DNA of 58,259 bases from Verrucomicrobiota bacterium (GTDB lineage Bacteria; Verrucomicrobiota; Verrucomicrobiia; Verrucomicrobiales; Akkermansiaceae). The stretch covers positions 1 through 58,259 of the forward strand of contig JAPLUI010000545.1 of assembly GCA_026397725.1 (NCBI GenBank). Direction: 5' to 3'. The notes under the pieces were generated by a model, which saw only the letters and a list, made by a program, of their open reading frames with translations, was not told the DNA's origin and searched no databases. The position numbers and the translations under genes were made by a program. Positions 1 through 9,071 of this stretch are shown piece by piece (position 1 is the stretch's first letter; each line of letters starts with the position of its first letter).

Positions 1-205
1 CCGGCTCACGCAGTGGTAAATCACCGGCTTCTCCGTCGAATCCTTCCATGGGGCTATGAAACGCGCACGCATGACGGGCATTTACCCGTGGAAATCCACC
101 GCGTCAAGACCTTTCCTCGATTAAAGGAGTTTCCGCTTCTAGGAGGAGTTTGGAATAGAACCATCGGCTGCTTTTTGCAGGGCGATTTTTTGATCCCAAA
201 GAAAA
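1..205. other. Left edge, no gene seen
   Basis: I see no convincing coding region, RNA gene or repeat in the first 205 bases. Short open frames exist on both strands but none carries a recognisable motif or a ribosome binding site. Confidence 0.4.
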
Positions 206-685
206 TCAGCCGCCGGGCCTGCGTCGGCGGAGGAGCGGATTGCGGGGCTGATCGACGGTGGCGCGGAAGAGCCGATAGTGGCGTTTGACCCGGTCCATGA
301 ACGCGGAATCCGGCAGGAGCAGGGTGGTGAATAGTTCGAGAATGGCTTCCGCACGGCAGGACTGGGGAGAGCCGAGGTTGAGTATCGGCCCTTGCATCCC
401 GGCGATATCCTCCTTGGTGGCAGGGAAGGATTTGAACCAATTCCGGTAGAAAAGGCGGCTTTCCCAGCCATAGGCGATCACGGCTTCCGTCTCCTCGGTG
501 CGGAAGGATGTCACGGAGAAGAAGACGCGGCGGCAGTCGCAGCGCGGTTCGTTGCAGAACATTTCGTGGAAGGCATATTCCGCCGGCGGGAGTTGGCCGT
601 CCGGGTTGTCCCGCAAGACTATGACAATGCGGGTTTCGCGTTCGGCGAGTTCGGGCAAACGTTCGTGGAGGAGTTCGAATGGCAT
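206..685 (-). CDS. Conserved-looking hypothetical protein with a Cys cluster
   Basis: A 159-residue soluble protein that I cannot assign to a family. No signal peptide or membrane segment is visible. Its clearest feature is a cysteine group at residues 44, 49 and 51 (FCNEPRCDCR), which looks like part of a metal site, followed by a hydrophobic beta-like stretch and the segment AVIAYGWESRLFY. The C-terminus is Arg-rich and low in complexity. The protein-like composition, and the fact that the other frames here read as low-quality shadows, are the reasons for calling it. No Shine-Dalgarno sequence precedes the ATG. It stands alone, upstream of an empty stretch. Confidence 0.55.
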   Translation of the reverse strand: MPFELLHERLPELAERETRIVIVLRDNPDGQLPPAEYAFHEMFCNEPRCDCRRVFFSVTSFRTEETEAVIAYGWESRLFYRNWFKSFPATKEDIAGMQGPILNLGSPQSCRAEAILELFTTLLLPDSAFMDRVKRHYRLFRATVDQPRNPLLRRRRPGG

Positions 686-1125
686 GAACGACGATGGTGG
701 TGCAGCGGTGGCACCTAGGCAAGCGCCAACGCCACCGGCTTTGTCCGCGCGATTCCGGAAGGACTTGACACCCTCGAAATAGCAAGCACACAGTTCCTAA
801 CCCCGGCGGAAAATGAGTTGGCACTTTTTGGCGTTTCAGACGAATTTGTGAATCATCCGCGCATGAGTTTTCGGGTGGCAGCAGTGCCGATGCGGTGTGA
901 TGTCTTGCTCTTACTTGATCATTGAATGTTGGAAGTTGAATGTTGAATGTTGAAATCTTCGGCGTGAAGCATGGTGTAGGCGCAGCTCTAACGGTTCAAC
1001 CACAGCGGGGTGGCGGGCTGCGCCCTTCCACGTGCGATTAGTTGCTTCCAACCCATGGGCCGTTGGGAGCAAGGTCCCTGCCAAGCCGCTGGCACGCACC
1101 TGGCAGGGCCGGAGGTTGCGAGCGT
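686..1125. other. Intergenic stretch with a gene-end relic and simple repeats
   Basis: No complete gene is seen. On the plus strand the frame from 719 to the stop at 923-925 stays open for 68 codons without a good start and reads plausibly (for example TGFVRAIPEGLDTLEI), so it may be the decayed end of a lost gene. Right after it, 921-954 is a run of TTGAATGTT-like units. The piece 1050-1100 contains GGTCCCTGCC, a motif seen again in the 17.5 kb intergenic region. Confidence 0.3.
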
Positions 1126-2226
1126 TCACCCGTTGAGTTTCTGGAGCGACTTGGGCAGGAAGAGGCCGTCCTTGCGGATGAGCTTGCCATCGAAGCGGAT
1201 CTCGCCGCCGCCGTAGTCCTTGCGCTGGATGTTGACCATGTCCCAGTGGATTTGCGAGCGGTTGCCGTTGTCGGCGTCCTCGTAGGCCTGGCCTGGCGTG
1301 AAGTGGAACGACCCGGCGATTTTCTCATCGAACAGAATGTCCCGCATCGGCTCGCGAATCAGCGGGTGTACGCCCAGCGCGAATTCGCCGATGTAGCGCG
1401 CGCCCTCATCGGTATCGAGAATCTTGTTGAGGGCCTTGGTCTTGGCCCCCGCCTCGGCCTTGACCACCTTGCCCTTGGCAAACTCCAGGCGGATGCCATC
1501 GAACGCGATGCCTTGATAGATCGTCGGCGCATTGTGGGTGACGTGGCCTTCCACGGAATCGCGGACCGGCGAGGTGAAGACCTCCCCGTCCGGCACATTG
1601 AAACAGCCGCCGCTGGCGATGGCCGGGATGCCCTTGATGGAAAACCTCAGGTCGGTGCCGGGACCGGTGATTTCCACGCGGTCGGTCCGGTCCATGAGTT
1701 TCTTGAGCGCGTTCATGGCGGGGACCAGCGCCTTGTAATCGAGCAGGCAAACCTTGAAGTAAAAATCCTCGAAGGCCTCGGTGCTCATGCTGGCTTGCTG
1801 GGCCATGGAGGGACTCGGCCAGCGCAACACACTCCACTTGGTCTTCCGCACGCGATAATCCTGCACCGGTCGCAGATGCTTCATGGCAAGCTGCATGCGA
1901 GCCACCGGCACATCGGAGGTTTCCGCGATGTTGTCGCCGCCACGGATGGCGATGTAGGCGTCCATGTCCTGCATTTCCGCCAGCAGGTGCTTGCTCATGA
2001 GGGCATACTGCGCGTCCACCGCGCCTTTGAGCAACTCGCGGGTGAGGCGGGCCTGATGGACCCGCACCAAGGGCACCGCGCCCATGGTTCGCGCTTCGCG
2101 GATGAGCGCCAGCCCGATGGCATCCGGGACCTCAATCAAATCAATGAGGACTTTCTCGCCTTTCTGCAGCGAGGTGGAATAGCGGACCAGTTGACGGGCC
2201 AGCGCGTCGATGCGGGGGTCATGCAT
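1126..2226 (-). CDS. Aminopeptidase, peptidase family M29
   Basis: A 366-residue cytosolic metallo-aminopeptidase of the M29 (AmpS/AmpT) family, which removes N-terminal residues from peptides with two metal ions. The start at MHDPRIDALA gives the usual family N-terminus; a longer frame continues upstream but overlaps trpA and reads as shadow. Family landmarks are the IPSGxxF-like segment GGCFNVPDGEVFTSP in mid-protein, the glycine-rich GIAFDGIRLEF, the glutamate of IGEFALGVHP, and near the end GSFHFTPGQAYEDAD followed by SQIHWDM, which carry the expected metal ligands (Glu, His, Asp). It lies 53 bp downstream of trpA on the same strand, so the two may be co-transcribed, although no functional link is known. 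Confidence 0.9.
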   Translation of the reverse strand: MHDPRIDALARQLVRYSTSLQKGEKVLIDLIEVPDAIGLALIREARTMGAVPLVRVHQARLTRELLKGAVDAQYALMSKHLLAEMQDMDAYIAIRGGDNIAETSDVPVARMQLAMKHLRPVQDYRVRKTKWSVLRWPSPSMAQQASMSTEAFEDFYFKVCLLDYKALVPAMNALKKLMDRTDRVEITGPGTDLRFSIKGIPAIASGGCFNVPDGEVFTSPVRDSVEGHVTHNAPTIYQGIAFDGIRLEFAKGKVVKAEAGAKTKALNKILDTDEGARYIGEFALGVHPLIREPMRDILFDEKIAGSFHFTPGQAYEDADNGNRSQIHWDMVNIQRKDYGGGEIRFDGKLIRKDGLFLPKSLQKLNG

Positions 2227-2279
2227 GAGCCAAGCGTGATTCAATCCCCACCCGCATTCAAGCGCAATCTTCACCACTC

Positions 2280-3077
2280 TCAGCACGCTTTGGTGGCGGC
2301 GATGAGCGGGGCGGTGAAGGCCCGGACGGCGGCGGCGGGATGCGCCGGGTTGAGTTGGATTTGTTGGACGATGGCGGAGCCGACGATGACTCCATCGGCG
2401 ATGGCAGCGACTGCGGCGGCTTGAGCCGGCGTGGTGATGCCAAAGCCGACACAAACCGGAACCTCGCTGTGAGCTTTGATGGCGGTTACCAGCGAGGCAA
2501 GGTTGGCGGCGGGAACCCCATGCGCACCCGTGACACCCGCGCGGGAAAGCGCATAGATGAAGCCTGCGGCGGATTGGGCCAGCAGCTTGATGCGAGCCGG
2601 CGGCGTCGTGGGAGCAATGAGGCGAATGTGCTGGAGACCGGCACCACGGGCCAAGTCCGGGTTGAGCGCCGCTTCGTCGGGAGGGAGGTCGAGCAGCAGA
2701 ATGCCATCGGCACCTGCGGCGGCGGCGGCGTGGTGGAAGGCCTCGAAGCCGTAGGTGAAAACCGGATTCAGATAGGTGAAGAGGACGATCGGGGTTTGAT
2801 GGGTTTGGCGAAACTCGCGAATCAAGTCCAGCGTGCGGGTGCTGGTCATGCCGGACTTGAGGGCGCGATCCGCAGCCATTTGGTTGACGATGCCATCGGC
2901 CAGCGGATCGGAAAACGGCAGGCCCAATTCGATGAGGTCCGCGCCGCAATCGGCGAGCATTCTGATGACTTCCAGCGAGCGCCCGAAATCAGGATCTCCG
3001 GCGGCAACATAGGCGACAAAGGCCTTTTGCCGTGCCTCGCGGAGGCGGGCAAAGGTGGTGTCGATGCGGTTGGGCAT
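2280..3077 (-). CDS. trpA: Tryptophan synthase alpha subunit
   Basis: This 265-residue TIM-barrel protein cleaves indole-3-glycerol phosphate to indole and glyceraldehyde 3-phosphate, passing indole to the TrpB subunit. The family signature is clear: AYVAAGDPDF at the start, the catalytic glutamate in DLIELGLPFSDPLADG, the catalytic aspartate in LLLDLPPDEA, and the phosphate-binding segments SRAGVTGAHG, VCVGFGI and GVIVGSAIV. Length is normal for TrpA and the ATG start gives a standard N-terminus (FARLREARQKAFVAYV). No other trp gene is next to it, so the pathway is scattered in this genome. The 137-bp leader contains a long GATGGAAGATA-type simple repeat. Confidence 0.95.
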   Translation of the reverse strand: MPNRIDTTFARLREARQKAFVAYVAAGDPDFGRSLEVIRMLADCGADLIELGLPFSDPLADGIVNQMAADRALKSGMTSTRTLDLIREFRQTHQTPIVLFTYLNPVFTYGFEAFHHAAAAAGADGILLLDLPPDEAALNPDLARGAGLQHIRLIAPTTPPARIKLLAQSAAGFIYALSRAGVTGAHGVPAANLASLVTAIKAHSEVPVCVGFGITTPAQAAAVAAIADGVIVGSAIVQQIQLNPAHPAAAVRAFTAPLIAATKAC

Positions 3078-3091
3078 GGGGGGTTGGGTGA

Positions 3092-3170
3092 AAGATAGGG
3101 GATGGAAGATAGGGGATGGAAGATAGAAGATAGAAGATAGGGGATGGAAGATGGAAGATGGAAGGTGGGG
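3092..3170. repeat. Degenerate simple repeat, GGAAGATA type
   Basis: About 80 bases made of overlapping units such as GGGGATGGAAGATA and GAAGATAGAAGATA. It fills most of the space between trpA and the next gene upstream. A degenerate copy in the opposite orientation is visible at about 21075-21105. The units vary in length, which suggests slippage. Confidence 0.8.
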
Positions 3171-3214
3171 GATCCACGCTTCTTCATCTTCTGTCCACTA
3201 TTTTCGATCCCAGC

Positions 3215-5365
3215 TCAAGTGGCGGCTTTGGCGAGGGATTCGCAGGATTTGAGGTCGAGCTTGCCAGAGGCGAGGACGGGGATTTCAGGCACATAGATGA
3301 TTTGCTTGGGGCACCATAGCGAAGACAGCCCGCGGTCCAGGAGTTTGTATCGCAGATCGATGCATTCCTGTTCGAGGGTCGGTCCGGAGATGGTGGATAA
3401 CAAGAGGATGGCTTCACCTTTTTGCGCATCCGGGATGCCGACCACGGCAATCTTGCGCTCTGCTTCGGAATCAAGCCCGAGGACCTTGTTGATGGCAGCT
3501 TCCACGGTTTCGTGCGGGACCATTTCACCGGCGATTTTGGAGAAGCGGGAGAGGCGCCCCTCAATGAACAGGAAGCCGTCGTCATCGAGACGCCCCACGT
3601 CGCCGGTCCTGAACCAGCCGTCCGCCAGAACTTCCGCAGACTGCTTGGGGTTTCCCAGGTAGCCCTTGAAAACATTGGCACCCTTGAACCAGATGATGCC
3701 CTGCCGATTGAGGGGAACGAGTTGGTCGGTGACCGGATCGGTGAGGCGGATGGCGAGGCCCGGCAACAGTTGCCCGACCGAGCCCTCACGCGAGGACGGA
3801 ATGCCGACGCTGTCGTGCTCCGGCTCGGGGTCCGGGAGATTGAAGTTGGTGGCGGGCGAGGTTTCGGTCAGCCCATAGCCTTCCAGCGGGCGGATCCTGA
3901 ATTTGTCCTGGAAGGCCTTGGCCAGCGAGCACGGGAGCTTTTCGGCGCCGGTGACGATGAGCTTGAGGGACGCCAACTGGGTGGGATCGACGCGCTTCAT
4001 GTAGCCACGCAGAAAGGTGGGGGTGGCGAGCAGGATGCTGATTTGGTGAAACGCGATGAGTTCCGCGTGGCGCTTGGTATCCAGCGGGCTGGGATAGGTG
4101 ATCAGGTTGATGCCTTCGAGGATCGGGAACCACAAGGTCACGGTGGCCCCGAATGAGTGAAAGAGGGGCAGCGAGCCGAAGATGGAGGACCCGAAGGGGA
4201 CTTCGAGCCGGGTGCCGAATTGGCAGACGTTGGCAAGCAGGTTGCGGTGGCTCAGCACCACCCCCTTGGGCTCGCCGGAAGAGCCGGAGGTGAACAACAA
4301 GGTGGCCTCGTCATCGCCCTTCCTGCGGTTGAGGCCGAGCAAGCTGCCTAACAATCTCGCCGGCAGCAGTTTGGCAATGATCGCCCATTTGAGGATTTGT
4401 TTCCGCAGGGCCGGCAGCTCGCGCTCGATGAGAATCAGGTCACGGTTGGCTGGCCATGGGAATGATGAGATTTTGCGGACAAAGGGATCGGCAGTGATGA
4501 AACGGTCGACATCCGCTTGGTGGATGGTGGACTTGATGGCCTCGTGGCCGGCGGTGTAGTTGAGATTCACCGGGGTTTTCCCTGCAAACAACACCGCAAG
4601 ATTCGCGATCATCCCGATCTTGCCGGGCGGCAGCACAATGGCGACCCGGGCCTTGTCGGTTTCCTGTTTGATAGTCATGGAAAAGGCGATGGCCGCAGCG
4701 AGGATCCGATCGAAGGAAAGTTCGCTGTCATCGGCCCCATCGACAATCTTGTTTTTGGAGCCGTGTTTCTTGAGACCTTCGAGCAAGGCCATGGCCAGCG
4801 AGCCCTTGAACAAGGGCCGCACCGCGTAGGCGGTCTCGGAGGCCTCATACAGGCTCTGCAGAAAGGCCGCCACACTGGCCTCCGCAGCGGCAATCGGATG
4901 GCCAATCGAGATGACGGCATGGGGCAGCGCCGAGGCCCGTTCGATGCTCAGGCAGGAGGTCTGGGGGGTATCGACGGCGATCGGCAGGATCGGCAAGCCG
5001 AACGCGCACATCACCCTGAGATGGGATGACGGGATGTGGCAGGCGCAGCCGTTGCGAGCAGTGGCCCGCCCAGGGACGTAAATGAGCACGCCGCCGTCGC
5101 CAAGATAGACCTTGAGCTGGCTGCCGGCCATGGCAGGCGCGCCATCGGAGGCGGCAAACGCGGCCCCGCAACTGGATTGTTCAAGAAACCCCCGGATGCC
5201 GGGATCGTAGTGTGCATGCTCTTCGATCAGCCAAGTGATCTGGCGTCCCTCAAACAACTTTTCGAGGTGCAGCAGGAGCGCGAAGTCAAGGCGTCCGGGA
5301 ATGACGAGGACGCCTGCCTGCGGGAGACGTTCCGGGTGAAGGATTTGGATGGAGGAGGAAGGCAT
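3215..5365 (-). CDS. AMP-binding acyl-ACP/CoA synthetase with a decayed acyltransferase-like N-terminus
   Basis: A 716-residue protein laid out like the bifunctional Aas proteins. Residues 1 to about 220 resemble a lysophospholipid acyltransferase, but the expected NHxxxxD motif reads PGRLDFALLL, so the catalytic His is absent. Residues from about 250 to the end form an AMP-binding ligase that activates a fatty acid with ATP: FTSGSSGEPKGVVLSH (the P-loop-like motif, near residue 359), GYGLTETSPATN (near 490), WFRTGDVGRLDDDGF and the C-terminal SGKLDLKS. The start at MPSSSIQIL was chosen because the preceding 76 codons read as non-coding. It may act in membrane phospholipid repair, or only as an acyl ligase. 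It is separated from trpA by a simple repeat. Confidence 0.8.
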   Translation of the reverse strand: MPSSSIQILHPERLPQAGVLVIPGRLDFALLLHLEKLFEGRQITWLIEEHAHYDPGIRGFLEQSSCGAAFAASDGAPAMAGSQLKVYLGDGGVLIYVPGRATARNGCACHIPSSHLRVMCAFGLPILPIAVDTPQTSCLSIERASALPHAVISIGHPIAAAEASVAAFLQSLYEASETAYAVRPLFKGSLAMALLEGLKKHGSKNKIVDGADDSELSFDRILAAAIAFSMTIKQETDKARVAIVLPPGKIGMIANLAVLFAGKTPVNLNYTAGHEAIKSTIHQADVDRFITADPFVRKISSFPWPANRDLILIERELPALRKQILKWAIIAKLLPARLLGSLLGLNRRKGDDEATLLFTSGSSGEPKGVVLSHRNLLANVCQFGTRLEVPFGSSIFGSLPLFHSFGATVTLWFPILEGINLITYPSPLDTKRHAELIAFHQISILLATPTFLRGYMKRVDPTQLASLKLIVTGAEKLPCSLAKAFQDKFRIRPLEGYGLTETSPATNFNLPDPEPEHDSVGIPSSREGSVGQLLPGLAIRLTDPVTDQLVPLNRQGIIWFKGANVFKGYLGNPKQSAEVLADGWFRTGDVGRLDDDGFLFIEGRLSRFSKIAGEMVPHETVEAAINKVLGLDSEAERKIAVVGIPDAQKGEAILLLSTISGPTLEQECIDLRYKLLDRGLSSLWCPKQIIYVPEIPVLASGKLDLKSCESLAKAAT

Positions 5366-5564
5366 GGGAAAAGCTTTCGGGCGGGCCTGCTTGGGGTGTG
5401 GCCATGCCCTGCGCGGATTGACGCGGATTTTTCCAAGAGAGGCACGGATAATTTCCGAAAAGGCGATAATATTTCGCGAACCGGGTGGCAAGCGCATGGA
5501 GGCAAGCGGCCCGACAACCCAAGGACATTGCGTAACATGACCAGGGAACATTTCAAAAATCCAC

Positions 5565-6563
5565 TCACCCATCCACAAACACCCTTGCTTCACGTCGTCG
5601 CAGTCTGGCTCCGCCGGGTAGAGTCACCGCCGGCGGCCCGGCCGCATCTAACAAACCCATGGCCCGTCCGATCAGCGCCCGGTCCACTTCGACCACGCCT
5701 TGAGCTTTCAGGAACCGCAGCATGGCCGCCCGCTGCAATGGCAGCGGGAGTTGGCGCATCGCGGGCAGATGCAGGCGCCCTTGCGGGTCAAGCACCTGCG
5801 CCTGGTCGAGCGCCCAGGCGAGGATGTCCTGCATTTCAGCGTCTGCGGCGGCGGCCCGGGCCAGCATGGCCGGGGCGTCCCGCTCGGCGATTTCGGATAG
5901 CAGCGGAAGGGCTTCATGGCGCAGGCGGTTCCTCACCGCCACGGCCTCGTCATTGGTGCCGTCCTCCCGCCAGCGCAGCCGGTTTTCCGTTAGCCAAGCC
6001 CGCAACTCGTGGTGCCGCAACCCGAGCAGCGGGCGGGAAAGCTCCAAGGTGGTGCCTGCGGTGGTGACGATTCGTTGCTCGACGCGCATGCCCTTGAGCC
6101 CGTGAGACCCGCGCAGCAAATTCCATAGCACGGTTTCCGCCTGATCGTCCGCATGATGAGCGAGAATGACCCGCCGACAGTGATGCGTCCTCGCACACTC
6201 CGCGAAAAACTCATGCCGTGCCCAACGGGCGGCGGTTTCCATCGATTCGCGGCGGGCCTCGGCCAGCCGGGCCACCTCCACCCGCCGGATTGCAAGCGGC
6301 AACCCGAGCGCGGCCGCCAATTTCCGCACGAAGCGCCCGTCCTCCGTCGAGGCCCGGCCGCGCAGGCGGTGGTCCAGATGGCAGACCACCAGATTGCGCA
6401 ATCCGCCCCGCACCAGCAGGTGGAGCAACGCCACGGAGTCCGCGCCACCCGACACCCCCACCAGCCACCGCCGCCGGGGTGAGGCGGTTTCCAACCAGGG
6501 GATCTTCAGCGCCACTGCCACTCCCCTACCCTGCCAGATGGGCTGGCCGCCGACAATCCTCAT
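5565..6563 (-). CDS. tilS: tRNA(Ile)-lysidine synthetase
   Basis: A 332-residue cytosolic enzyme that attaches lysine to C34 of the CAU-anticodon tRNA(Ile), which lets the tRNA read AUA. It shows the ATP-pyrophosphatase P-loop VGVSGGADSVALLHLL near residue 38, CHLDHRLRG, AARWARHEFF, and LAHHADDQAETVLWNLLRGS, followed by RPLLGLRHHELRAWL. The C-terminal domain is short. MRIVGGQPIW was chosen as the start since it leaves a 52-bp gap to the divergent SDR gene; a GTG 12 codons further in is possible. This is an essential gene and appears intact. Confidence 0.93.
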   Translation of the reverse strand: MRIVGGQPIWQGRGVAVALKIPWLETASPRRRWLVGVSGGADSVALLHLLVRGGLRNLVVCHLDHRLRGRASTEDGRFVRKLAAALGLPLAIRRVEVARLAEARRESMETAARWARHEFFAECARTHHCRRVILAHHADDQAETVLWNLLRGSHGLKGMRVEQRIVTTAGTTLELSRPLLGLRHHELRAWLTENRLRWREDGTNDEAVAVRNRLRHEALPLLSEIAERDAPAMLARAAAADAEMQDILAWALDQAQVLDPQGRLHLPAMRQLPLPLQRAAMLRFLKAQGVVEVDRALIGRAMGLLDAAGPPAVTLPGGARLRRREARVFVDG

Positions 6564-6615
6564 TTCCCGCAATTTCGTCCTTGGCAGCATCGGCAGGCGA
6601 GGCAAACTGGCGGCC

Positions 6616-7404
6616 ATGCAGACCGCCGCATTTCTCAAGGACCTGTTCGACCTGTCAGGCAAGACCGCCGTCGTCATCGGCGGCACCGGTGAACTCTGTG
6701 GCACCATGGCCGTCGGTCTCGCCCGCGCGGGGGCCGAGGTCGTGCTCGGTGGCCGCATCCCGGAAAAGGCCGAGAAGCGCCTGGCTGAGATCGCCTCCCA
6801 TGGTGGCACGGGGTATTTTGTGCCGGTCGATGTGACCTCCCGCGAATCCTTGGAAAGCCTGCTCGACACCGTGCTGGACCGTTCCGGCCATGTGGACATC
6901 CTCATCAACGGTGCTGGCACCAACTCGCCGACGCCCTTCCTGGATGTGACCGAGGAGGAGTTTCAGCGCATCATGGACACCAATCTAACTGCGGTGTTCC
7001 GCGCCTGTCAGGTTTTCGGCGAGTATTTCGTGGATGCCAGCCACCCGGCATCCATCATCAACCTCGGGTCGATTTCCGGCCTCAACCCGCTGTCCCGGGT
7101 GTTCACCTACTCCGCCTCCAAGGCCGCCGTCCACAACCTCAGCCGCAATCTGGCCCGCGAGTGGGCGGACAAGGACATTCGCGTCAACACCCTGGTTCCC
7201 GGCTTTTTCCCAGCCGAGCAAAACCGCAAGGTGCTGGACGATTCCCGCGTGCTGGACATCCTCCGCCAAACCCCGGCCTCGCGTTTCGGCAACGCCGAGG
7301 AACTCATCGGCGCCACCCTGCTCCTCGCCTCCGCCAAGGCCGGCTCCTTCATCACCGGCGTCGAAATGATCGTCGATGGCGGGTTCCATGCCATGACCAT
7401 CTGA
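6616..7404 (+). CDS. SDR-family oxidoreductase (gluconate 5-dehydrogenase / mannonate oxidoreductase-like)
   Basis: This 262-residue classical short-chain dehydrogenase has the cofactor motif VVIGGTGELCGTMA, an NGAG motif (DILINGAGTNS), the catalytic Ser in NLGSISG and the YSASK active site. The end DGGFHAM is standard. The subfamily with an Asn-rich 'NGAGTNSPTPF' segment includes sugar-acid dehydrogenases such as D-mannonate oxidoreductases, so a sugar-acid substrate is likely but not shown. A 30-bp gap or less than two codons separates it from the ABC transporter genes, so it may be the first gene of that transcript. It is divergent from tilS. Confidence 0.85.
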   Translation: MQTAAFLKDLFDLSGKTAVVIGGTGELCGTMAVGLARAGAEVVLGGRIPEKAEKRLAEIASHGGTGYFVPVDVTSRESLESLLDTVLDRSGHVDILINGAGTNSPTPFLDVTEEEFQRIMDTNLTAVFRACQVFGEYFVDASHPASIINLGSISGLNPLSRVFTYSASKAAVHNLSRNLAREWADKDIRVNTLVPGFFPAEQNRKVLDDSRVLDILRQTPASRFGNAEELIGATLLLASAKAGSFITGVEMIVDGGFHAMTI

Positions 7405-7464
7405 GCGGTCCCAGCCGATCTTCATGGCAGCCTGATGCGAGCCGAATTAGTAGCATTTCCGCCC

Positions 7465-8244
7465 ATGGCAGCACCCGCGCCCCGCGAAACCATCCTCGAA
7501 GCCGTCGAACTCACCCGCGAGTTTGATGGCGTGACCGCGCTGGACCGCTTCAGCTTCAAACTCCGCCGTGGCGAAATCCTCGGCCTGCTGGGGGCCAACG
7601 GGGCGGGCAAAACCACCGCGATGAATTGCCTGCTCGGGCTTACCCTGCCCAGCTCCGGCAAGCTGTTCGCCTTCGGCAAGGCCCTCCACTCCCACCGCAT
7701 CGAGATTCTCCAACGCACCAATTTCTCCTCCTCCTACGTCAGCCTGCCCGGCAATCTCAAGGTCTGGCAAAACCTGCTCGTCTTCGCCCGGATCTACGGC
7801 GTGGCACAGCCGCAGCGGAAGATCGCCGAATTGCTGGAGATGCTCGAGGTGGCGCATCTGAGGGACCGGCTCACCGGCCAACTCTCGGCCGGGGAAGCCA
7901 CCCGGGTGAACCTGTGCAAGGCCTTGCTCAATGAGCCGGAGTTGCTCCTGCTCGATGAGCCCACCGCCAGCCTGGATCCGGACATTGCGGACAAGGTGCG
8001 CAAGGTGGTGCGCCGGGTCCAGCGTGAGCGGGAGATCGGCATCCTCTACACCTCTCACAACATGCGCGACATCGAGGAAGTCTGTGATCGGGTGATCTTT
8101 CTGCACAAAGGCCGGATTGTGGCCGAGGGCACGCCGGATGAAATCGTGAAACGCTCCACCGAACAATCCCTCGAAAACGTGTTCATCAAGATCGCCCGCA
8201 GCGGGGATCTTGAGGACCCCACTGGCAAGGACCCCACCGTATGA
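7465..8244 (+). CDS. ABC-2 type exporter, ATP-binding subunit
   Basis: About 260 residues forming one nucleotide-binding domain. Motifs in order: Walker A GANGAGKTT, a Q-loop region around SSSYVSLPG, the ABC signature LSAGEATRVNLCKALL, Walker B LLLLDEPTASLDPD, and the switch His in TSHNMRDIEEVCDRV. The LSAGE signature departs from the usual LSGGQ but fits drug/polysaccharide-type exporters of the DrrA/NodI group. I place the start at MAAPAP; an in-frame ATG ten codons upstream (7435) is possible. The stop overlaps the permease start by four bases (ATGA), so the two are translationally coupled. Confidence 0.9.
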   Translation: MAAPAPRETILEAVELTREFDGVTALDRFSFKLRRGEILGLLGANGAGKTTAMNCLLGLTLPSSGKLFAFGKALHSHRIEILQRTNFSSSYVSLPGNLKVWQNLLVFARIYGVAQPQRKIAELLEMLEVAHLRDRLTGQLSAGEATRVNLCKALLNEPELLLLDEPTASLDPDIADKVRKVVRRVQREREIGILYTSHNMRDIEEVCDRVIFLHKGRIVAEGTPDEIVKRSTEQSLENVFIKIARSGDLEDPTGKDPTV

Positions 8245-9038
8245 ACCTCCGCATCGTCCGCGCCTTGCTGTTGCGCTATATCTTCCTCTACACCCGCAGC
8301 CCCGTGCGCTTGGTGGAAATGGTGTTCTGGCCGATCGTGGACATGCTGCTGTGGGGTTTCCTGACCGTGTTCCTGCAACAGAACACGACCGGGAACTTTC
8401 CCCATTTCATCACCTATCTGTTAGGCGCGATGATTTTGTGGGACATTCTGTTCCGCGCCCAGCAAGGCGTGGCCATTTCCTTTCTGGAGGATGTCTGGAC
8501 GCGCAACCTGTTCAATATCTTCGTCGCCCCGGTGCGCACCATTGAGTATCTCAGCGCCACATTCGCCGTCGGGCTGCTGCGTATCTGCGTGACCGCCGTG
8601 GCCCTCGGCATCATCGGCTGGCTGGCCTACTCGTTCAACGTGTTCGTCATGAGTTGGTGGCTCATTCCGTTTTTCGTGAACCTGATGCTCTTCGGTTGGT
8701 CGCTGGGCATGATTTCCACCGCGCTGATCCTGCGCTGGGGGCAGGCGGCGGAGTCGCTGGCATGGGCCGTGCCGTTCTTCATCCAACCGGTGGTGGCGGT
8801 GTTTTATCCGGTGAGTGTGTTGCCCGGCTGGTTGCAGCCGCTCGCCTTGGCGTTGCCGGTCACCCATATCTTTGAAGGCATGCGCGAGGTGATGAAATCC
8901 GGCACCATGAGCTGGGTGCCGCTGGGCTGGGCCTTCGCGCTCAACCTCGTCTATCTTGCCTTGGCGGGCGGCTTGTTCGGGTGGATTCTCCGGCTCACCC
9001 GCCAGCGCGGCCTGCTCACGAAATTCGCCACCCAGTGA
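8241..9038 (+). CDS. ABC-2 type exporter, permease subunit
   Basis: A 265-residue inner-membrane protein with about six hydrophobic segments (for example around YLLGAMILWDILF, ICVTAVALGIIGWLAYSF, LIPFFVNLMLFGWSLGM and AVPFFIQPVVAVFYPVSVLP). The segment FYPVSVLPGWLQPLALALPVTHIFEGMR is the conserved loop of ABC-2 permeases of the NodJ/DrrB type. It pairs with the ATPase upstream (4-bp overlap), forming a complete two-gene exporter, probably as a dimer of each subunit. The substrate is unknown; related pairs export polysaccharides, lipids or small drugs. Confidence 0.88.
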   Translation: MNLRIVRALLLRYIFLYTRSPVRLVEMVFWPIVDMLLWGFLTVFLQQNTTGNFPHFITYLLGAMILWDILFRAQQGVAISFLEDVWTRNLFNIFVAPVRTIEYLSATFAVGLLRICVTAVALGIIGWLAYSFNVFVMSWWLIPFFVNLMLFGWSLGMISTALILRWGQAAESLAWAVPFFIQPVVAVFYPVSVLPGWLQPLALALPVTHIFEGMREVMKSGTMSWVPLGWAFALNLVYLALAGGLFGWILRLTRQRGLLTKFATQ

Positions 9039-9071
9039 ACCCGTTGCGCCCGCGCATGGCCGCCCAGCGGG

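Noticed and set aside
1042..2424. 460-codon plus-strand open frame
   Set aside because: It is antisense to the M29 aminopeptidase and trpA, both with clear family motifs; its own sequence has no motif and is Ala/Gly/Arg-rich as expected for a shadow frame in GC-rich DNA.
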